The notes: generated by a model from the letters alone, not told the origin. A stretch of DNA of 15,613 bases from Patescibacteria group bacterium (GCA_030916925.1 JAUPVU010000007.1:1-15613), one strand, 5' to 3'; shown: positions 5,122 to 13,712, numbered from the stretch's first letter. Numbers and translations are program-made.

Positions 5122-5415
5122 ATGAACTCATACGAATTAGTAATTATGTACAGTCCAGACCTAAAAAAGGCCGATTTAGACGCTATTTTTAAAGGTTTAA
5201 GCGATAAAGTCACTGAATTAGGGGGCAAAATTAAGGTTATAGATGACTGGGGTTTAAAGAATTTGGCTTATAAAGTAGGAAAATTCGAGCAAGCGTATTA
5301 CCACATAAACAAGCTTGATATCGACTCACTTAAGGTAAATTCGGTAGTAACATATCTAAATCACACAGAGGGCGTTGTTAGAAATTTGTTAAGTTTAGTT
5401 GAAGCTGAGGAATAA
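5122..5415 (+). CDS. rpsF: 30S ribosomal protein bS6
   Basis: bS6 binds the central domain of 16S rRNA together with bS18. The 97-residue length is normal. The sequence has the family start YELVIMYSPDLKKADLDAI, the WGLKNLAYKVGKFEQAYYH segment (about residues 43-61) and the closing region with VVRNLLSLVEA. It lies in the classic order rpsF-ssb-rpsR. It has its own promoter with the ATG 9 bases after the -10. A 91-base AT-rich gap separates it from ssb. Confidence 0.96.
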   Translation: MNSYELVIMYSPDLKKADLDAIFKGLSDKVTELGGKIKVIDDWGLKNLAYKVGKFEQAYYHINKLDIDSLKVNSVVTYLNHTEGVVRNLLSLVEAEE

Positions 5416-5506
5416 TAGATTTAATAAAAATCTTAAAATTATTTCATTACTGCCTGATAATTTAAGTTTATTAAATAGTTTATAAAAAAGGGAATAAGGA
5501 GAAAAA

Positions 5507-5980
5507 ATGTCTACAAGATCGTTAAACAAAGTATTTTTAATTGGTAACTTAACAAGAGATCCAGAGCTTAGATACACATCTAGCGGAACTCCAATAGCAA
5601 CTTTCGGAGTTGCAACTAATAGAAAGTACAAAGATTCTTCACAAAATGTTGTAGAGTCTGCAGAGTTTACGAATGTTGTAGCGTGGTCGAAATTAGCTGA
5701 AATTTGCGCAAAGATTTTGAAAAAAGGTAGCAAAGTTTGGATAGAAGGACGATTATCAACAACGGCTTGGGACGACCAAAAAACAGGCCAAAAGATGAGA
5801 AGAACCGAAGTAGTCGCAAGTGATATGTTTATACTCTCTAGTCCAAGAGACGGTGGTAATAGTGGAGAAATCCACGCAACCGAAGATAACGTAGAAGATA
5901 TCGGAATGGATGAAATCGGTGGAGCATTTGATTTAGGTACAGATACACCTGCCAGTAATCCTACCGACACAAAGTTTTAA
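5507..5980 (+). CDS. ssb: single-stranded DNA-binding protein
   Basis: SSB coats single-stranded DNA during replication and repair and recruits partner proteins through its C-terminal tail. The OB-fold covers about residues 5-112, with the typical start SLNKVFLIGNLTRDPELRY, the WxxxAE-type segment (AWSKLAEICAKILKKGSKVWIEGRL, about 59-83) and RRTEVVASDM. A strong Shine-Dalgarno AAGGAG (5496-5501) lies 5 bases before ATG 5507. The tail is short and acidic but ends in TDTKF instead of the usual DDIPF-like peptide, so partner docking may differ. It is followed by rpsR after 7 bases. Confidence 0.96.
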   Translation: MSTRSLNKVFLIGNLTRDPELRYTSSGTPIATFGVATNRKYKDSSQNVVESAEFTNVVAWSKLAEICAKILKKGSKVWIEGRLSTTAWDDQKTGQKMRRTEVVASDMFILSSPRDGGNSGEIHATEDNVEDIGMDEIGGAFDLGTDTPASNPTDTKF

Positions 5981-5987
5981 TTAATAT

Positions 5988-6248
5988 ATGGCAAAAGGTA
6001 AAAAACAAAAGCAAAAAAGAAAAGAAGTAAGACCAAAGGCAGATGCTGCTTTAAAGAAAATAAAATTGATGGAAATTACATATAAAAATCCATCTTTATT
6101 ATTAAAATTTATGAGTAGCAGATTTAAGGTTCTTCCATCATCAATCACTGGAATTTCTGCAAAGGCTCAGAGAAAACTTCAAAACGAAATCAAAAAAGCT
6201 AGGTTTCTAGCTATGATTCCTTTCACAGATCGACACACTTTAAGCTAA
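5988..6248 (+). CDS. rpsR: 30S ribosomal protein bS18
   Basis: bS18 binds next to bS6 on the 30S platform. The 86-residue product has a lysine-rich N-terminal tail (about residues 1-28), then the conserved core: YKNPSLLLKFMSSRFKVLPSSITGISAKAQRKLQNEIKKARFLAMIPF (about 32-79). The family's usual RRRTGLSAK motif reads SSITGISAK here. It starts 7 bases after the ssb stop, with no Shine-Dalgarno sequence seen, so it is likely co-translated with ssb. Confidence 0.94.
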   Translation: MAKGKKQKQKRKEVRPKADAALKKIKLMEITYKNPSLLLKFMSSRFKVLPSSITGISAKAQRKLQNEIKKARFLAMIPFTDRHTLS

Positions 6249-6265
6249 TAAGGTAGAATGATCTT

Positions 6266-7177
6266 ATGCTTCTGTCCCTTTTCGTTTCTAATAATTGGAT
6301 AAGTGCCGTTGTATTGGATGTAGATCCTTTTTCAGTAATAAATAGGGCTTTTATTAAACATACTTATAGTGCTGATCCATTTTTCAATACAATGGACTCT
6401 ACTAGATTAAAAGATATTCTTTGTCATAACTTAGAAATATCACCCATAGAGTTTGATTCTGCTGATAAAATTGCTGTTTTTAACGGTCAAATTAAAGATA
6501 TCGAGCATTGGCAAACGTACAGCTTTCAACAAATACTAACTAGTCTTGGCGATCGTGTCCTTTTTATTAACTTTGATAATGCTTTTGAAGCATTTAAGAA
6601 TGAACCGGAGTTATTAAATAGATACGCAAATTTTGTAGCGTATAACGAGGATTTTGACTCTAAGGTAGTAGATAAGATTACTCGTTATCGTATACGACAG
6701 CATTTTCAAAACTCTATAAATCCAAAAGCGCATTTGCAGGAATTTATCGTAACTTTTGAGGATTTAGATGATGATATTGAACGTAAAATTAGGCCACTCG
6801 TGGTCGAAGAATTTGCAAACATTTGTGATATCAATCATATTTTTGAGTTTACTTATGATTATGGCTGTTTTATGATTCCAACTTTAGCGGCTTTAATTCA
6901 TTCAAAAACTGATCCAGTCAGTTTTTTTAAGACCAATCCAATTCATATTGACCAAAAATTAGTTGTTATTCCAAATACCGAAGATAAATTGGATTTATAT
7001 ATTGATGAAAAAAAACCAGAAGAAAAACACGATCTCAAAAAAATAACCAAATTTAAAATTAATGAAAAACAAACATTAACTATTAAATTGGATGACCCTA
7101 AGAATAAGGTTGATTTAGAAGTGCTAGGTTGTAGTAATGGAGTTTATTTAGATGCCCGAAGTAAACAAGATGATTAA
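6266..7177 (+). CDS. unrecognised 303-residue protein, first of an overlapping pair
   Basis: I do not recognise the family. The product is soluble-looking with no signal peptide or membrane segment. The N-terminal 200 residues look like a mixed alpha/beta fold (strands SLFVSNNWISAVVLDVD at the start, then VLFINFDN and NFVAYNED). The last 60 residues form a charged linker (KKPEEKHDLKK) followed by a small strand-rich segment (TLTIKLDDP to VYLDARS). An actin-like or PilM-like fold is imaginable but not supported by a clear nucleotide motif. It follows rpsR by 17 bases and overlaps the next gene by 26, so the two are translationally coupled and probably act together. Confidence 0.85.
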   Translation: MLLSLFVSNNWISAVVLDVDPFSVINRAFIKHTYSADPFFNTMDSTRLKDILCHNLEISPIEFDSADKIAVFNGQIKDIEHWQTYSFQQILTSLGDRVLFINFDNAFEAFKNEPELLNRYANFVAYNEDFDSKVVDKITRYRIRQHFQNSINPKAHLQEFIVTFEDLDDDIERKIRPLVVEEFANICDINHIFEFTYDYGCFMIPTLAALIHSKTDPVSFFKTNPIHIDQKLVVIPNTEDKLDLYIDEKKPEEKHDLKKITKFKINEKQTLTIKLDDPKNKVDLEVLGCSNGVYLDARSKQDD

Positions 7178-7994
7178 AGATAAAATTCAGTATAAAGATA
7201 TTTTTTATCTTACCGAACATAAAAATGGCAAACTTGATATTAATGTTGGTGATTATCTTGAATTAGGTGCTGAAATCGAATTAACCGGAGGAGAAAATCT
7301 AGTCGAAATTCCTTTCGAGGGTAAATTACTTGTAACGATAGGCGAGGAAGTAACAGAAGATACAGTATTATCCACATCTGGAAAGTTGAAGAAAAAATCC
7401 ATTAAAGCTGGTACTTCTGGAGTCGTGACGAATATCGACGACAAGAATATTTATATAAAAACAAACAATGATACTAGTACCGAGCCCAAACAAATCGTTA
7501 CGGCAATGTTTCCTGGCACAGTGGTTGATAAAACTAGTACTTCTTTAGTAGTAAAAGAAAAGGCACTAGTAATTAATCTACTTCTTGGTAAAGGGCCCTC
7601 TCAGATTTCAAAGTTAGCTTATTTAGAAGACCCGCATAAATTTATCGAGAATCCAGACAAAGATCAATTTAAAGATAAAATTGTCGTAGTGGAACAAATT
7701 GATAGCGAAACGTACCCAATCATTTCTGCTCTAGGTGCTAAAGGAATTTTTGCATTTTCAACTGACTATGCTCATTTTCAATCTTTAATAACATTTAATG
7801 CAGCACTTGGAATAATTTTTGGATACGGTGATATTAAGATAACCAAGAATCTCAAAGACTTATTTAGGAATAATGAAGGCAGTGTTGTTTGGTATGACAG
7901 TGAATATTCTAGGTTAGTTATTCCAACTGAAAAAGTGCCAGATTGGCTTAATAACTACTCATTTGATATTACATCTCTAATCAGTTATAAATAG
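7152..7994 (+). CDS. unrecognised 280-residue protein with repeated beta-barrel-like motifs
   Basis: I do not recognise the family. The N-terminal half is rich in beta-strands with glycine turns. It contains two similar segments, AGTSGVVTNIDDKNIYIKT (about residues 86-104) and MFPGTVVDKTSTSLVVKE (about 119-136), reminiscent of KOW or barrel-sandwich-hybrid units. The C-terminal half (about 155-270) looks like an alpha/beta domain starting with DKIVVVEQIDSETYPIISALGAKGIFAFS. There is no signal peptide or membrane segment. ATG 7152 overlaps the previous gene by 26 bases; an alternative ATG at 7170 would leave an 8-base overlap. The S41 protease starts 6 bases after its stop. Confidence 0.85.
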   Translation: MPEVNKMIKDKIQYKDIFYLTEHKNGKLDINVGDYLELGAEIELTGGENLVEIPFEGKLLVTIGEEVTEDTVLSTSGKLKKKSIKAGTSGVVTNIDDKNIYIKTNNDTSTEPKQIVTAMFPGTVVDKTSTSLVVKEKALVINLLLGKGPSQISKLAYLEDPHKFIENPDKDQFKDKIVVVEQIDSETYPIISALGAKGIFAFSTDYAHFQSLITFNAALGIIFGYGDIKITKNLKDLFRNNEGSVVWYDSEYSRLVIPTEKVPDWLNNYSFDITSLISYK

Positions 7995-8000
7995 ATAGTT

Positions 8001-9293
8001 ATGGACGTTAAGCGAATACAAAATATTATAACAACGTTGTTTTTACTTTTAGGCGCAGCAATCGGCGGTTACTATTTTGGCTCTAAAGGTTACGACGTAA
8101 ATATAAAAAAAGAAGTTATTCCAATTGAAATTAAAAATAAAGAAGCCGAAATACCTAAAGATGTAGACTTCGCAAGGTTTTGGGAAGTCTGGGATATGTT
8201 AAACCAAAAGCATGTTAGAAAACCTCTTAATCCATCGGACTTATTAGACGGAGCAATTCATGGAATGGTTGATGCAATAGGGGATCCATATACAACATAC
8301 TTAAATACCGAAGAAAATAAAGAAAGTTTAGATTCCTTGAATGGATTATATGAAGGAATTGGCGCGCAACTCGGTTACGATGAAGACAAAAGATTAATTA
8401 TTCAATCTCCGTTGGCTAATTCACCCGCAATAGAAGCTGGACTAATGGCTGGAGATAATATTTTGGCTATAAACGGAGAAGATACAACTGGATACACAAT
8501 CAATACGGCAGTTTCAAAAATTAGAGGACAAGCTGGTACCTCAGTTACATTGAATATATACAGAGACAGCTTTGATCTTCCTAAAGATGTTGTAGTTACA
8601 AGACAAACTATCAAAGTAGATAGCGTTACTTGGGAAGACAAAGGTGAAGGTGTTGCACTTATTAAATTAACTAGATTTGGCGAAACAACTAATAAAGAGT
8701 GGGATAAGGCAATTTCAGAAATTATAGACCAAATGCCTAATCTAAAGGGAATTGTTCTTGATGTAAGAAATAATCCTGGAGGATATTTGCAGTCTTCGGT
8801 CCACATTTCATCCGAATTTATCGATACGGGTGTAACTGTGGTAAAAGAAGAATCATCGGATGGAACGTCAAAAGATTACAAAGTTGAAAGAAAAGGAAAA
8901 TTTGTAGCAAAACCTGTGCCACTTGTTGTAATTATTAATGAGGGGTCAGCCTCAGCCGCAGAAATTGTTACAGCTGCGCTAAAAGAAGAGGCAAATGCAC
9001 AAGTTGTTGGAATGAGATCTTATGGAAAGGGAAGTGTTCAAAAAGCAGAAGAATTCAATGATGGAGCATCTTTACACGTAACAATAGCGAAATGGCTGAC
9101 ACCAGATGGCAACTGGATTGATAAATATAACTCAGATTTTGAAGACAGTAAATATAACGAAAAAGACAACGAAGGAAAAGAAATAAAAGGTGGAATTAAA
9201 CCTGACCTCATTGTAGATTTTACAGATGAGGACATTAAAAATCTTAAAGACGTCCAATTAGATAAAGCAGTTGAAATAGTTAAATCACTTTAA
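8001..9293 (+). CDS. S41-family C-terminal processing protease, membrane-anchored
   Basis: This CtpA/Prc-type serine protease trims or degrades envelope proteins from their C-termini. An N-terminal membrane anchor lies at about residues 9-27, so the enzyme faces outside the membrane. A helical segment with DPYTTYL follows (about 95-101), then a PDZ domain (about 115-190, GIGAQLGYDE to IYRD) and the S41 catalytic domain. The catalytic Ser318 lies in GSASAAE, and Lys343 (in YGKGSVQ) is 25 residues later, the spacing I recall for E. coli Prc. The 430-residue length is normal for CtpA-like members. The next protease gene starts 3 bases after its stop, so the two are coupled. Confidence 0.95.
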   Translation: MDVKRIQNIITTLFLLLGAAIGGYYFGSKGYDVNIKKEVIPIEIKNKEAEIPKDVDFARFWEVWDMLNQKHVRKPLNPSDLLDGAIHGMVDAIGDPYTTYLNTEENKESLDSLNGLYEGIGAQLGYDEDKRLIIQSPLANSPAIEAGLMAGDNILAINGEDTTGYTINTAVSKIRGQAGTSVTLNIYRDSFDLPKDVVVTRQTIKVDSVTWEDKGEGVALIKLTRFGETTNKEWDKAISEIIDQMPNLKGIVLDVRNNPGGYLQSSVHISSEFIDTGVTVVKEESSDGTSKDYKVERKGKFVAKPVPLVVIINEGSASAAEIVTAALKEEANAQVVGMRSYGKGSVQKAEEFNDGASLHVTIAKWLTPDGNWIDKYNSDFEDSKYNEKDNEGKEIKGGIKPDLIVDFTDEDIKNLKDVQLDKAVEIVKSL

Positions 9294-9296
9294 CAA

Positions 9297-10451
9297 ATGA
9301 CCGAAAAAAGAAAACTAATTATATTAGGAATCTGTTTAGTAGTCTTATATATTCTTTTAAACATGAATCGAGGTTTTGGAGGAATTGTATCAAAACCATT
9401 CGAGTCAATTAAAGACGCTTTAAATGGGGTAGAAAATCCCGGATTAGTGAATGTATTACAACCAAACGACCGAGTTACAGTCAAAGTTGTGGATGAAGAG
9501 AACGCCGTTATTGATGTGGTAAAAAGTGCGACTCCGGCAGTAGTGTCTGTTGTGCGAACTGAGGAATATTTTGATTCGCGAAGAGGACCAATCCAATCAG
9601 AAGATTCCATAGGTACGGGTTTTATAGTTGATGGTGAGCAGGGTTACATATTTACTAACAAACATGTAGTGGATGATGAAGAAGTAACCTACAGCGTTGT
9701 AATCGGTGAGAATGAGGCAAGATATGAAGTTGCTGAGATAACGAGATCACCAATCTACGATTTTGCTATATTGAAAATAGATACAGAAGGAAACAAACTC
9801 CCATTCTTAACACTTGGCGACTCAGATCACATACAAGTCGGCCAGACGGTCATAGCGATAGGCAATGCCTTAGGTGAATTTGGAAACAGCGCCACAAAAG
9901 GTATCGTCTCTGGTTTGGGGCGCGGAATAATTGCGCAAAGTGGTCTTTTTGGTGAAACAGAGCTACTTGAGGACGTAATTCAAACTGATGCAGCCCTAAA
10001 TCCAGGTAATTCAGGAGGTCCACTTTTAAATATCGATGGACAAGTTATTGGTATAAACGTTGCAATCTCTCAGGGTGCTGAAAATATTGGGTTTGCAATT
10101 CCGGTGAATGGGTTAAAAGCTACGATAGACGAATTTAAAACGAGTGGAAAAATTACTAGACCTTTCTTAGGGGTTGAAGCCGAAATAATTTCTAAGGAGT
10201 TGTCTGAGACAGAAAATATTCCAGCTGGGGCTTATATCTTAAGGGTTGTAGCAGATTCTCCTGCAAGTAAAGCAGGTATTAGAAGAGGCGATATCATTAC
10301 ACAAATTGGTGGAATTGCCTTAGATGATGACGATAATACGCTATCAAAAGTAGTATTAAATCAGCCAACGGATAGAGATATTGAGATCATTATAGATAGG
10401 GATGGTGAGCGCGTAACAGTAAAGGCACGATTACAGTCAATTGAGCAATAG
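9297..10451 (+). CDS. HtrA/Deg-type trypsin-like serine protease with PDZ domain, membrane-anchored
   Basis: This is a quality-control protease for misfolded exported proteins. One N-terminal membrane segment (about residues 7-23) anchors it. The trypsin-like domain carries the full triad: His123 in TNKHVV, Asp155 in YDFAILKI, and Ser239 in PGNSGGP. A single PDZ domain follows (about 288-380, with SPASKAGIRRGDIITQIGG). The 384 residues and one PDZ domain fit DegS/HtrA-like anchored members. The gene starts 3 bases after the S41 protease stop, which suggests one envelope-proteolysis module. A stem-loop (10456-10486) follows and separates it from convergent prfA. Confidence 0.95.
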   Translation: MTEKRKLIILGICLVVLYILLNMNRGFGGIVSKPFESIKDALNGVENPGLVNVLQPNDRVTVKVVDEENAVIDVVKSATPAVVSVVRTEEYFDSRRGPIQSEDSIGTGFIVDGEQGYIFTNKHVVDDEEVTYSVVIGENEARYEVAEITRSPIYDFAILKIDTEGNKLPFLTLGDSDHIQVGQTVIAIGNALGEFGNSATKGIVSGLGRGIIAQSGLFGETELLEDVIQTDAALNPGNSGGPLLNIDGQVIGINVAISQGAENIGFAIPVNGLKATIDEFKTSGKITRPFLGVEAEIISKELSETENIPAGAYILRVVADSPASKAGIRRGDIITQIGGIALDDDDNTLSKVVLNQPTDRDIEIIIDRDGERVTVKARLQSIEQ

Positions 10452-10455
10452 CATA

Positions 10456-10486
10456 TAGTGGAAGTCCTTCCATAGGGATTTCACTA
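10456..10486. terminator. stem-loop between convergent protease and prfA genes
   Basis: TAGTGGAAGTCC (10456-10467) pairs with GGGATTTCACTA (10475-10486) with one mismatch and a few G-T pairs, around a 7-base loop. It sits 4 bases after the protease stop and could serve both strands. There is no T-run on either side, as with the stem-loop at 5018-5063. Confidence 0.45.
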
Positions 10487-10528
10487 GTGGGATGTTGTTA
10501 TTCGCAATTCGGTTGGAATTTATTTAAT

Positions 10529-11524
10529 TTAATCGTCGTCACCTACAGCATTTACTAAGTCAGGATTTTCTTTCATTGCAATTCTTGTATCATTTACCAT
10601 ATCCAGAATTTCACCCATTAATGTTTTATTAATTCCAAACCAGCTTTTCTTTATTCTATGATCAGTAATTCTATCTTGAGGAAAGTTATAAGTTCTAATT
10701 TTTTCTGACCTATCACCAGTGCCAACTTGATCAGCTCTAATTTCTGCTAAATCACTTTTTTGTTGTCTTTGCATTATTTCAAATAATTTTGAACGTAATG
10801 TCGACATAGCTCTTTCTTTATTTTTATGCTGACTTCTTTCGTCTTGGCATTGGACTACAACACCAGTGGGTAGGTGAGTGATTCTAATTGCACTTTCTGT
10901 TTTATTAACGTGTTGTCCACCAGCTCCACCAGCTCTAAAAGTATCAACTTGTAAATCTTCTGTACGAATTGTCAGCTCTTTTTCTTCAACGATTGGAAGT
11001 ACCGCAACCGTTGCAGTAGATGTATGAATTCTGCCACCAGATTCGGTTACAGGCACTCTTTGCACACGATGGGTTCCACTTTCATATTCGAGCATTTCAT
11101 AAGGAGAAGGCATTGAGCGACCTTTTATTTCAAAGACAATTTCCTTTATATTTCCAATTCCACCTTCATTTTTGGAAATTAAATGGACTTTCCATTTACG
11201 CATTTCAGCAAACCTAGAATACATTACAAATAGGCTTCCGGCAAAAAGACCTGCCTCATCGCCACCTGTTCCTGCACGTATTTCTACAATACAGTCTCCA
11301 GTTAGACCTTTAGCTGCGCCAGCTTTATCTTTATTTGATGGTGTCCCAGTTTCCATTTCATATATCGTGCTTTCTAGCTCTTGTATTTGGGTGTTTATCG
11401 CTAACAGCTCAGATTCAGCCATTTCTTTAAAATCAGGAGTTTCAAGCATCTTTTTAGTTTCCTCGGCTTTGGATTTTAGTTCTTCGACTTGGGCTTTAAG
11501 AGATCTTATTGCTATATCTAACAT
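10529..11524 (-). CDS. prfA: peptide chain release factor 1
   Basis: RF1 recognises UAA and UAG stops and triggers peptide release. The catalytic GGQ is at residues 202-204 (in [15 protein letters not shown]). The stop-codon-reading tripeptide is PVT at 158-160, the RF1 PxT type rather than RF2 SPF. The 331-residue length is about 25-30 short of the common 355-360, with a trimmed N-terminal helical domain. ATG 11524 is preceded by the rpmE stop 21 bases upstream, so a longer version is not available unless it overlaps rpmE. rpmE next to prfA is a common bacterial pairing. Confidence 0.96.
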   Translation of the reverse strand: MLDIAIRSLKAQVEELKSKAEETKKMLETPDFKEMAESELLAINTQIQELESTIYEMETGTPSNKDKAGAAKGLTGDCIVEIRAGTGGDEAGLFAGSLFVMYSRFAEMRKWKVHLISKNEGGIGNIKEIVFEIKGRSMPSPYEMLEYESGTHRVQRVPVTESGGRIHTSTATVAVLPIVEEKELTIRTEDLQVDTFRAGGAGGQHVNKTESAIRITHLPTGVVVQCQDERSQHKNKERAMSTLRSKLFEIMQRQQKSDLAEIRADQVGTGDRSEKIRTYNFPQDRITDHRIKKSWFGINKTLMGEILDMVNDTRIAMKENPDLVNAVGDDD

Positions 11525-11545
11525 TTTATATTGGTCAAACGGGAT

Positions 11546-11854
11546 CTATTGAAGTGTTTTAAGCATGTCCTTCAAAGATTTTGGCGCATCTTTTCTAGCT
11601 TTTTCTTTTGCTATCTTCTCTTTAATTGCAAGAATTCGCTTATTTCGCTCTTTTTCTGCAGTGTCTTGTTTTCTCTTGAATTTATCTACTCTTCCTTCCA
11701 TATCGACAAATTTTTCAGCACCAGTCCAAAAAGGATGGCATTTTGAGCATATTTCAACGTTAATGTTTTTTACGGTAGTACCTACTTCAAATGTGTTGCC
11801 ACACGAACATGTAACGGTTGCTTTTTGATATTCTGGGTGTATTCCTGTTTTCAT
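11546..11854 (-). CDS. rpmE: 50S ribosomal protein bL31 with C-terminal extension
   Basis: bL31 bridges the ribosomal subunits. The N-terminal half is the zinc-binding type: Cys16, Cys18, Cys36 and Cys39, with the family motifs MKxGIHPEY and [10 protein letters not shown]. The usual length is about 70 residues. Here a lysine- and glutamate-rich, probably helical tail of some 35-40 residues (about 63-102, ending [10 protein letters not shown]) is added. ATG 11854 lies 9 bases after an extended -10 box on the minus strand. The gene is followed by prfA after 21 bases. Confidence 0.95.
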   Translation of the reverse strand: MKTGIHPEYQKATVTCSCGNTFEVGTTVKNINVEICSKCHPFWTGAEKFVDMEGRVDKFKRKQDTAEKERNKRILAIKEKIAKEKARKDAPKSLKDMLKTLQ

Positions 11855-11863
11855 AACGTAGAA

Positions 11864-11892
11864 AGTTTATCAGATTGTGCAGGTTTCATCAA
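11864..11892 (-). promoter_or_regulatory. promoter for rpmE-prfA, leaderless arrangement
   Basis: On the minus strand, TTGATG (plus-strand 11887-11892) is separated by 17 bases from TAAACT (11864-11869), with an extended TG two bases before the -10. The rpmE ATG begins 9 bases after the box. The -35 overlaps the tandem TGA TGA stop of the upstream metallophosphoesterase gene. Confidence 0.55.
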
Positions 11893-12545
11893 CAATTGTC
11901 GAGACACCTAAATGGGTAAATCTTATAACCCGTTTCGTTGATTACTATGTAGTTTCCACCATTAAACATCGAAGAACCTGAGTTTATATAATTGATTTCG
12001 GGTCGGTTAACAGTTACATGAGTATGGCCACATATTAATAGCTCGTTTTGCTTAATAATACCGTCGTTATAACGTTTTTCTATAACTGAGTTATTCCATT
12101 TCGTGCCCATATACATCGTTACGAAAGGGAGGAACTTCTGAATCATCCCTCCAATAAAATTCATAGGTCGAAGCAACCAGTCTGGATAGTTATCCGAATC
12201 AGGAGGTGCAAGCCGGTTTCCGTGTTCGATGTGGTATTTTTGGCCGTTAATTTCAACTTTTTTATATATTGCTTGTTCGTTAGATATATATTCGGCGACT
12301 CGTTTTGCGTCGACTTCAGGATCATGATTACCATACAAATAAACGACATTTTTAGAATGTAAGGCATCTAGAAGGGGTTTTAGCTTGCTGTTTAAAAATG
12401 TGTTTGGTTTTATGAACTTAGCTTCATAAAAATCTCCATTTAAGATAATGTTGTCATATTTTGAGATTAAATTCGTATAAAAATTTATTTTTACTGTTTT
12501 TGTGCCAACTTCAAAGTGGCTGTCAGACAAAATAAGGTATTCCAT
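11889..12545 (-). CDS. calcineurin-like metallophosphoesterase
   Basis: This is a two-metal phosphoesterase with all family motifs: DSH with Asp8 and His10, NGD with Asp38, GNHD at residues 72-75, HGN with His108, and GHTH at 173-176. The order and spacing resemble UDP-diacylglucosamine hydrolase (LpxH)-like or YfcE-like enzymes, but no substrate can be assigned; lipid A synthesis is not expected in Patescibacteria. The 218-residue length is normal. It ends in tandem TGA TGA, which shows UGA works as a stop in this organism. ATG 12545 is one base after the EamA stop, so the two genes are coupled. Confidence 0.92.
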   Translation of the reverse strand: MEYLILSDSHFEVGTKTVKINFYTNLISKYDNIILNGDFYEAKFIKPNTFLNSKLKPLLDALHSKNVVYLYGNHDPEVDAKRVAEYISNEQAIYKKVEINGQKYHIEHGNRLAPPDSDNYPDWLLRPMNFIGGMIQKFLPFVTMYMGTKWNNSVIEKRYNDGIIKQNELLICGHTHVTVNRPEINYINSGSSMFNGGNYIVINETGYKIYPFRCLDNC

Positions 12546-12546
12546 A

Positions 12547-13662
12547 TTATTTCTTTATTTGATGTTTTTCGGCCCAAATTACGCCAGAGAGTATTAGTAT
12601 AGCACCAACAATAAACATAGACGAAATATGTTCAGATAAATATAACATAGCAAATGGTACGCCAAAAACGGGTTGTAAGTAATATAAAATAGACGCTTTT
12701 GATGCATTTAACTCTCGTAACCCCATAGCAAATAAGATGTAGGCTAGGATTCCAGAAACATAAGACATAAATAATATGCTACTTAGAGTTCCGGGGCTTA
12801 AATAATCGCTTAGATTGTTTTGTACAAATTTAGTGAAGGTGGTTTTAGGAAAGTCATTAGCGCAAAAGTATTCTTTGTCTGGTTGGTAATAGCATCCATA
12901 CGTATCACAACCAACTTCATTACTGTATATATTTGCGTCATAGTCGGCGATTTTACATGATTTTTTAGATACTGGGTCATCAATTTTTGCACTATAGATA
13001 GAATATTGCTCGACAAGGGCAAGCGGGGTGAATACTGCTAGCGCTACAACATAACCGATAATAATCAAACGGAAGGGAGTTATTACACGGTCAGTTAATA
13101 TGTATTTTTTTATATAAATGTTATAAAAGGCGTCAGCAATTACGCCAAGAAATAATATTATGTTTCCAAGAAACGCTAATCTAGATAATTCAGAAGAAGC
13201 ATTTCTAAAGAGTAGTGGTTCGATGATAATAATAAATGTTCCAATAAATGCTATTAACAATCCTTCAATTTGGTGACCTTTTATTCGTTCTCTTAGAATT
13301 AAGAATGCTAAAACGGTTAGGAGAAGGGGAGTAAGAGAAGAAATTAAGTTGGCATTTACAGAGGTTGTTTGTGTTAAAGCAATGAAATATAGAGATATCG
13401 CTAGTACGTAACCTAGAGTAGACGCTATTACTATTTTAATAATTCTCTTTTGATCGAATTTAACTTTTGCGATTAAATAGAAAAATAGTGGGATAGTTAT
13501 TATCCCTGATAGTAAATATCGTAAAAATAGAAAAGAGTAAGGTGGAATGATCTGGACAGTATCTTTTACTATGGATGTAGCGACTCCCCATATAGCGACT
13601 GCCGAAATTATAGATAGTATTGCCAATATTTTTTTACGAGGGGATTCTTTACGCCATTTCAC
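12547..13662 (-). CDS. EamA/DMT-family membrane transporter with a cysteine-containing loop insertion
   Basis: This drug/metabolite-transporter-type permease has two EamA halves of about five membrane helices each. The first half covers about residues 11-150 (AVAIWGVATSIVKD, RYLLSGIITIPLFFYLI, LYFIALTQTTSVNANLISSLTPLLLTVLAFLILRERI). The second covers about 160-365, ending with the repeat of the signature (ELNASKASILYYLQPVFGVPFAMLYLSEHIS). The 371 residues exceed the usual 290-310 because of an extra hydrophilic loop at about 219-290, with four cysteines (236, 252, 257, 267) that could form disulfides. The start is GTG 13662. A TATAAT (13664-13669) lies only one base before it, too close to serve as a leaderless promoter for this start. 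The substrate is unknown. Confidence 0.9.
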   Translation of the reverse strand: MKWRKESPRKKILAILSIISAVAIWGVATSIVKDTVQIIPPYSFLFLRYLLSGIITIPLFFYLIAKVKFDQKRIIKIVIASTLGYVLAISLYFIALTQTTSVNANLISSLTPLLLTVLAFLILRERIKGHQIEGLLIAFIGTFIIIIEPLLFRNASSELSRLAFLGNIILFLGVIADAFYNIYIKKYILTDRVITPFRLIIIGYVVALAVFTPLALVEQYSIYSAKIDDPVSKKSCKIADYDANIYSNEVGCDTYGCYYQPDKEYFCANDFPKTTFTKFVQNNLSDYLSPGTLSSILFMSYVSGILAYILFAMGLRELNASKASILYYLQPVFGVPFAMLYLSEHISSMFIVGAILILSGVIWAEKHQIKK

Positions 13663-13692
13663 AATTATAGTATCTCTGAATAATTGCTCTAA

Positions 13693-13707
13693 TACTAGCG
13701 TCTAGTA
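13693..13707. terminator. short hairpin between the permease fusion and the EamA gene
   Basis: TACTAG (13693-13698) and CTAGTA (13702-13707) form a perfect 6-bp stem with a 3-base loop in the 50-base gap. It is short and AT-rich with no T-run on the minus strand, so it may be only a processing site. Confidence 0.3.
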
Positions 13708-13712
13708 GACGA

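Noticed and set aside
11877..11894. Reassigned UGA codon (code 25)
   Set aside because: The metallophosphoesterase gene ends in tandem TGA TGA at the right family length, and no gene here needs UGA as a sense codon.
13664..13669. TATAAT before the EamA gene as another leaderless promoter
   Set aside because: It is only one base from the GTG start, so transcription would begin inside the gene, and no later suitable start keeps the first membrane helix.
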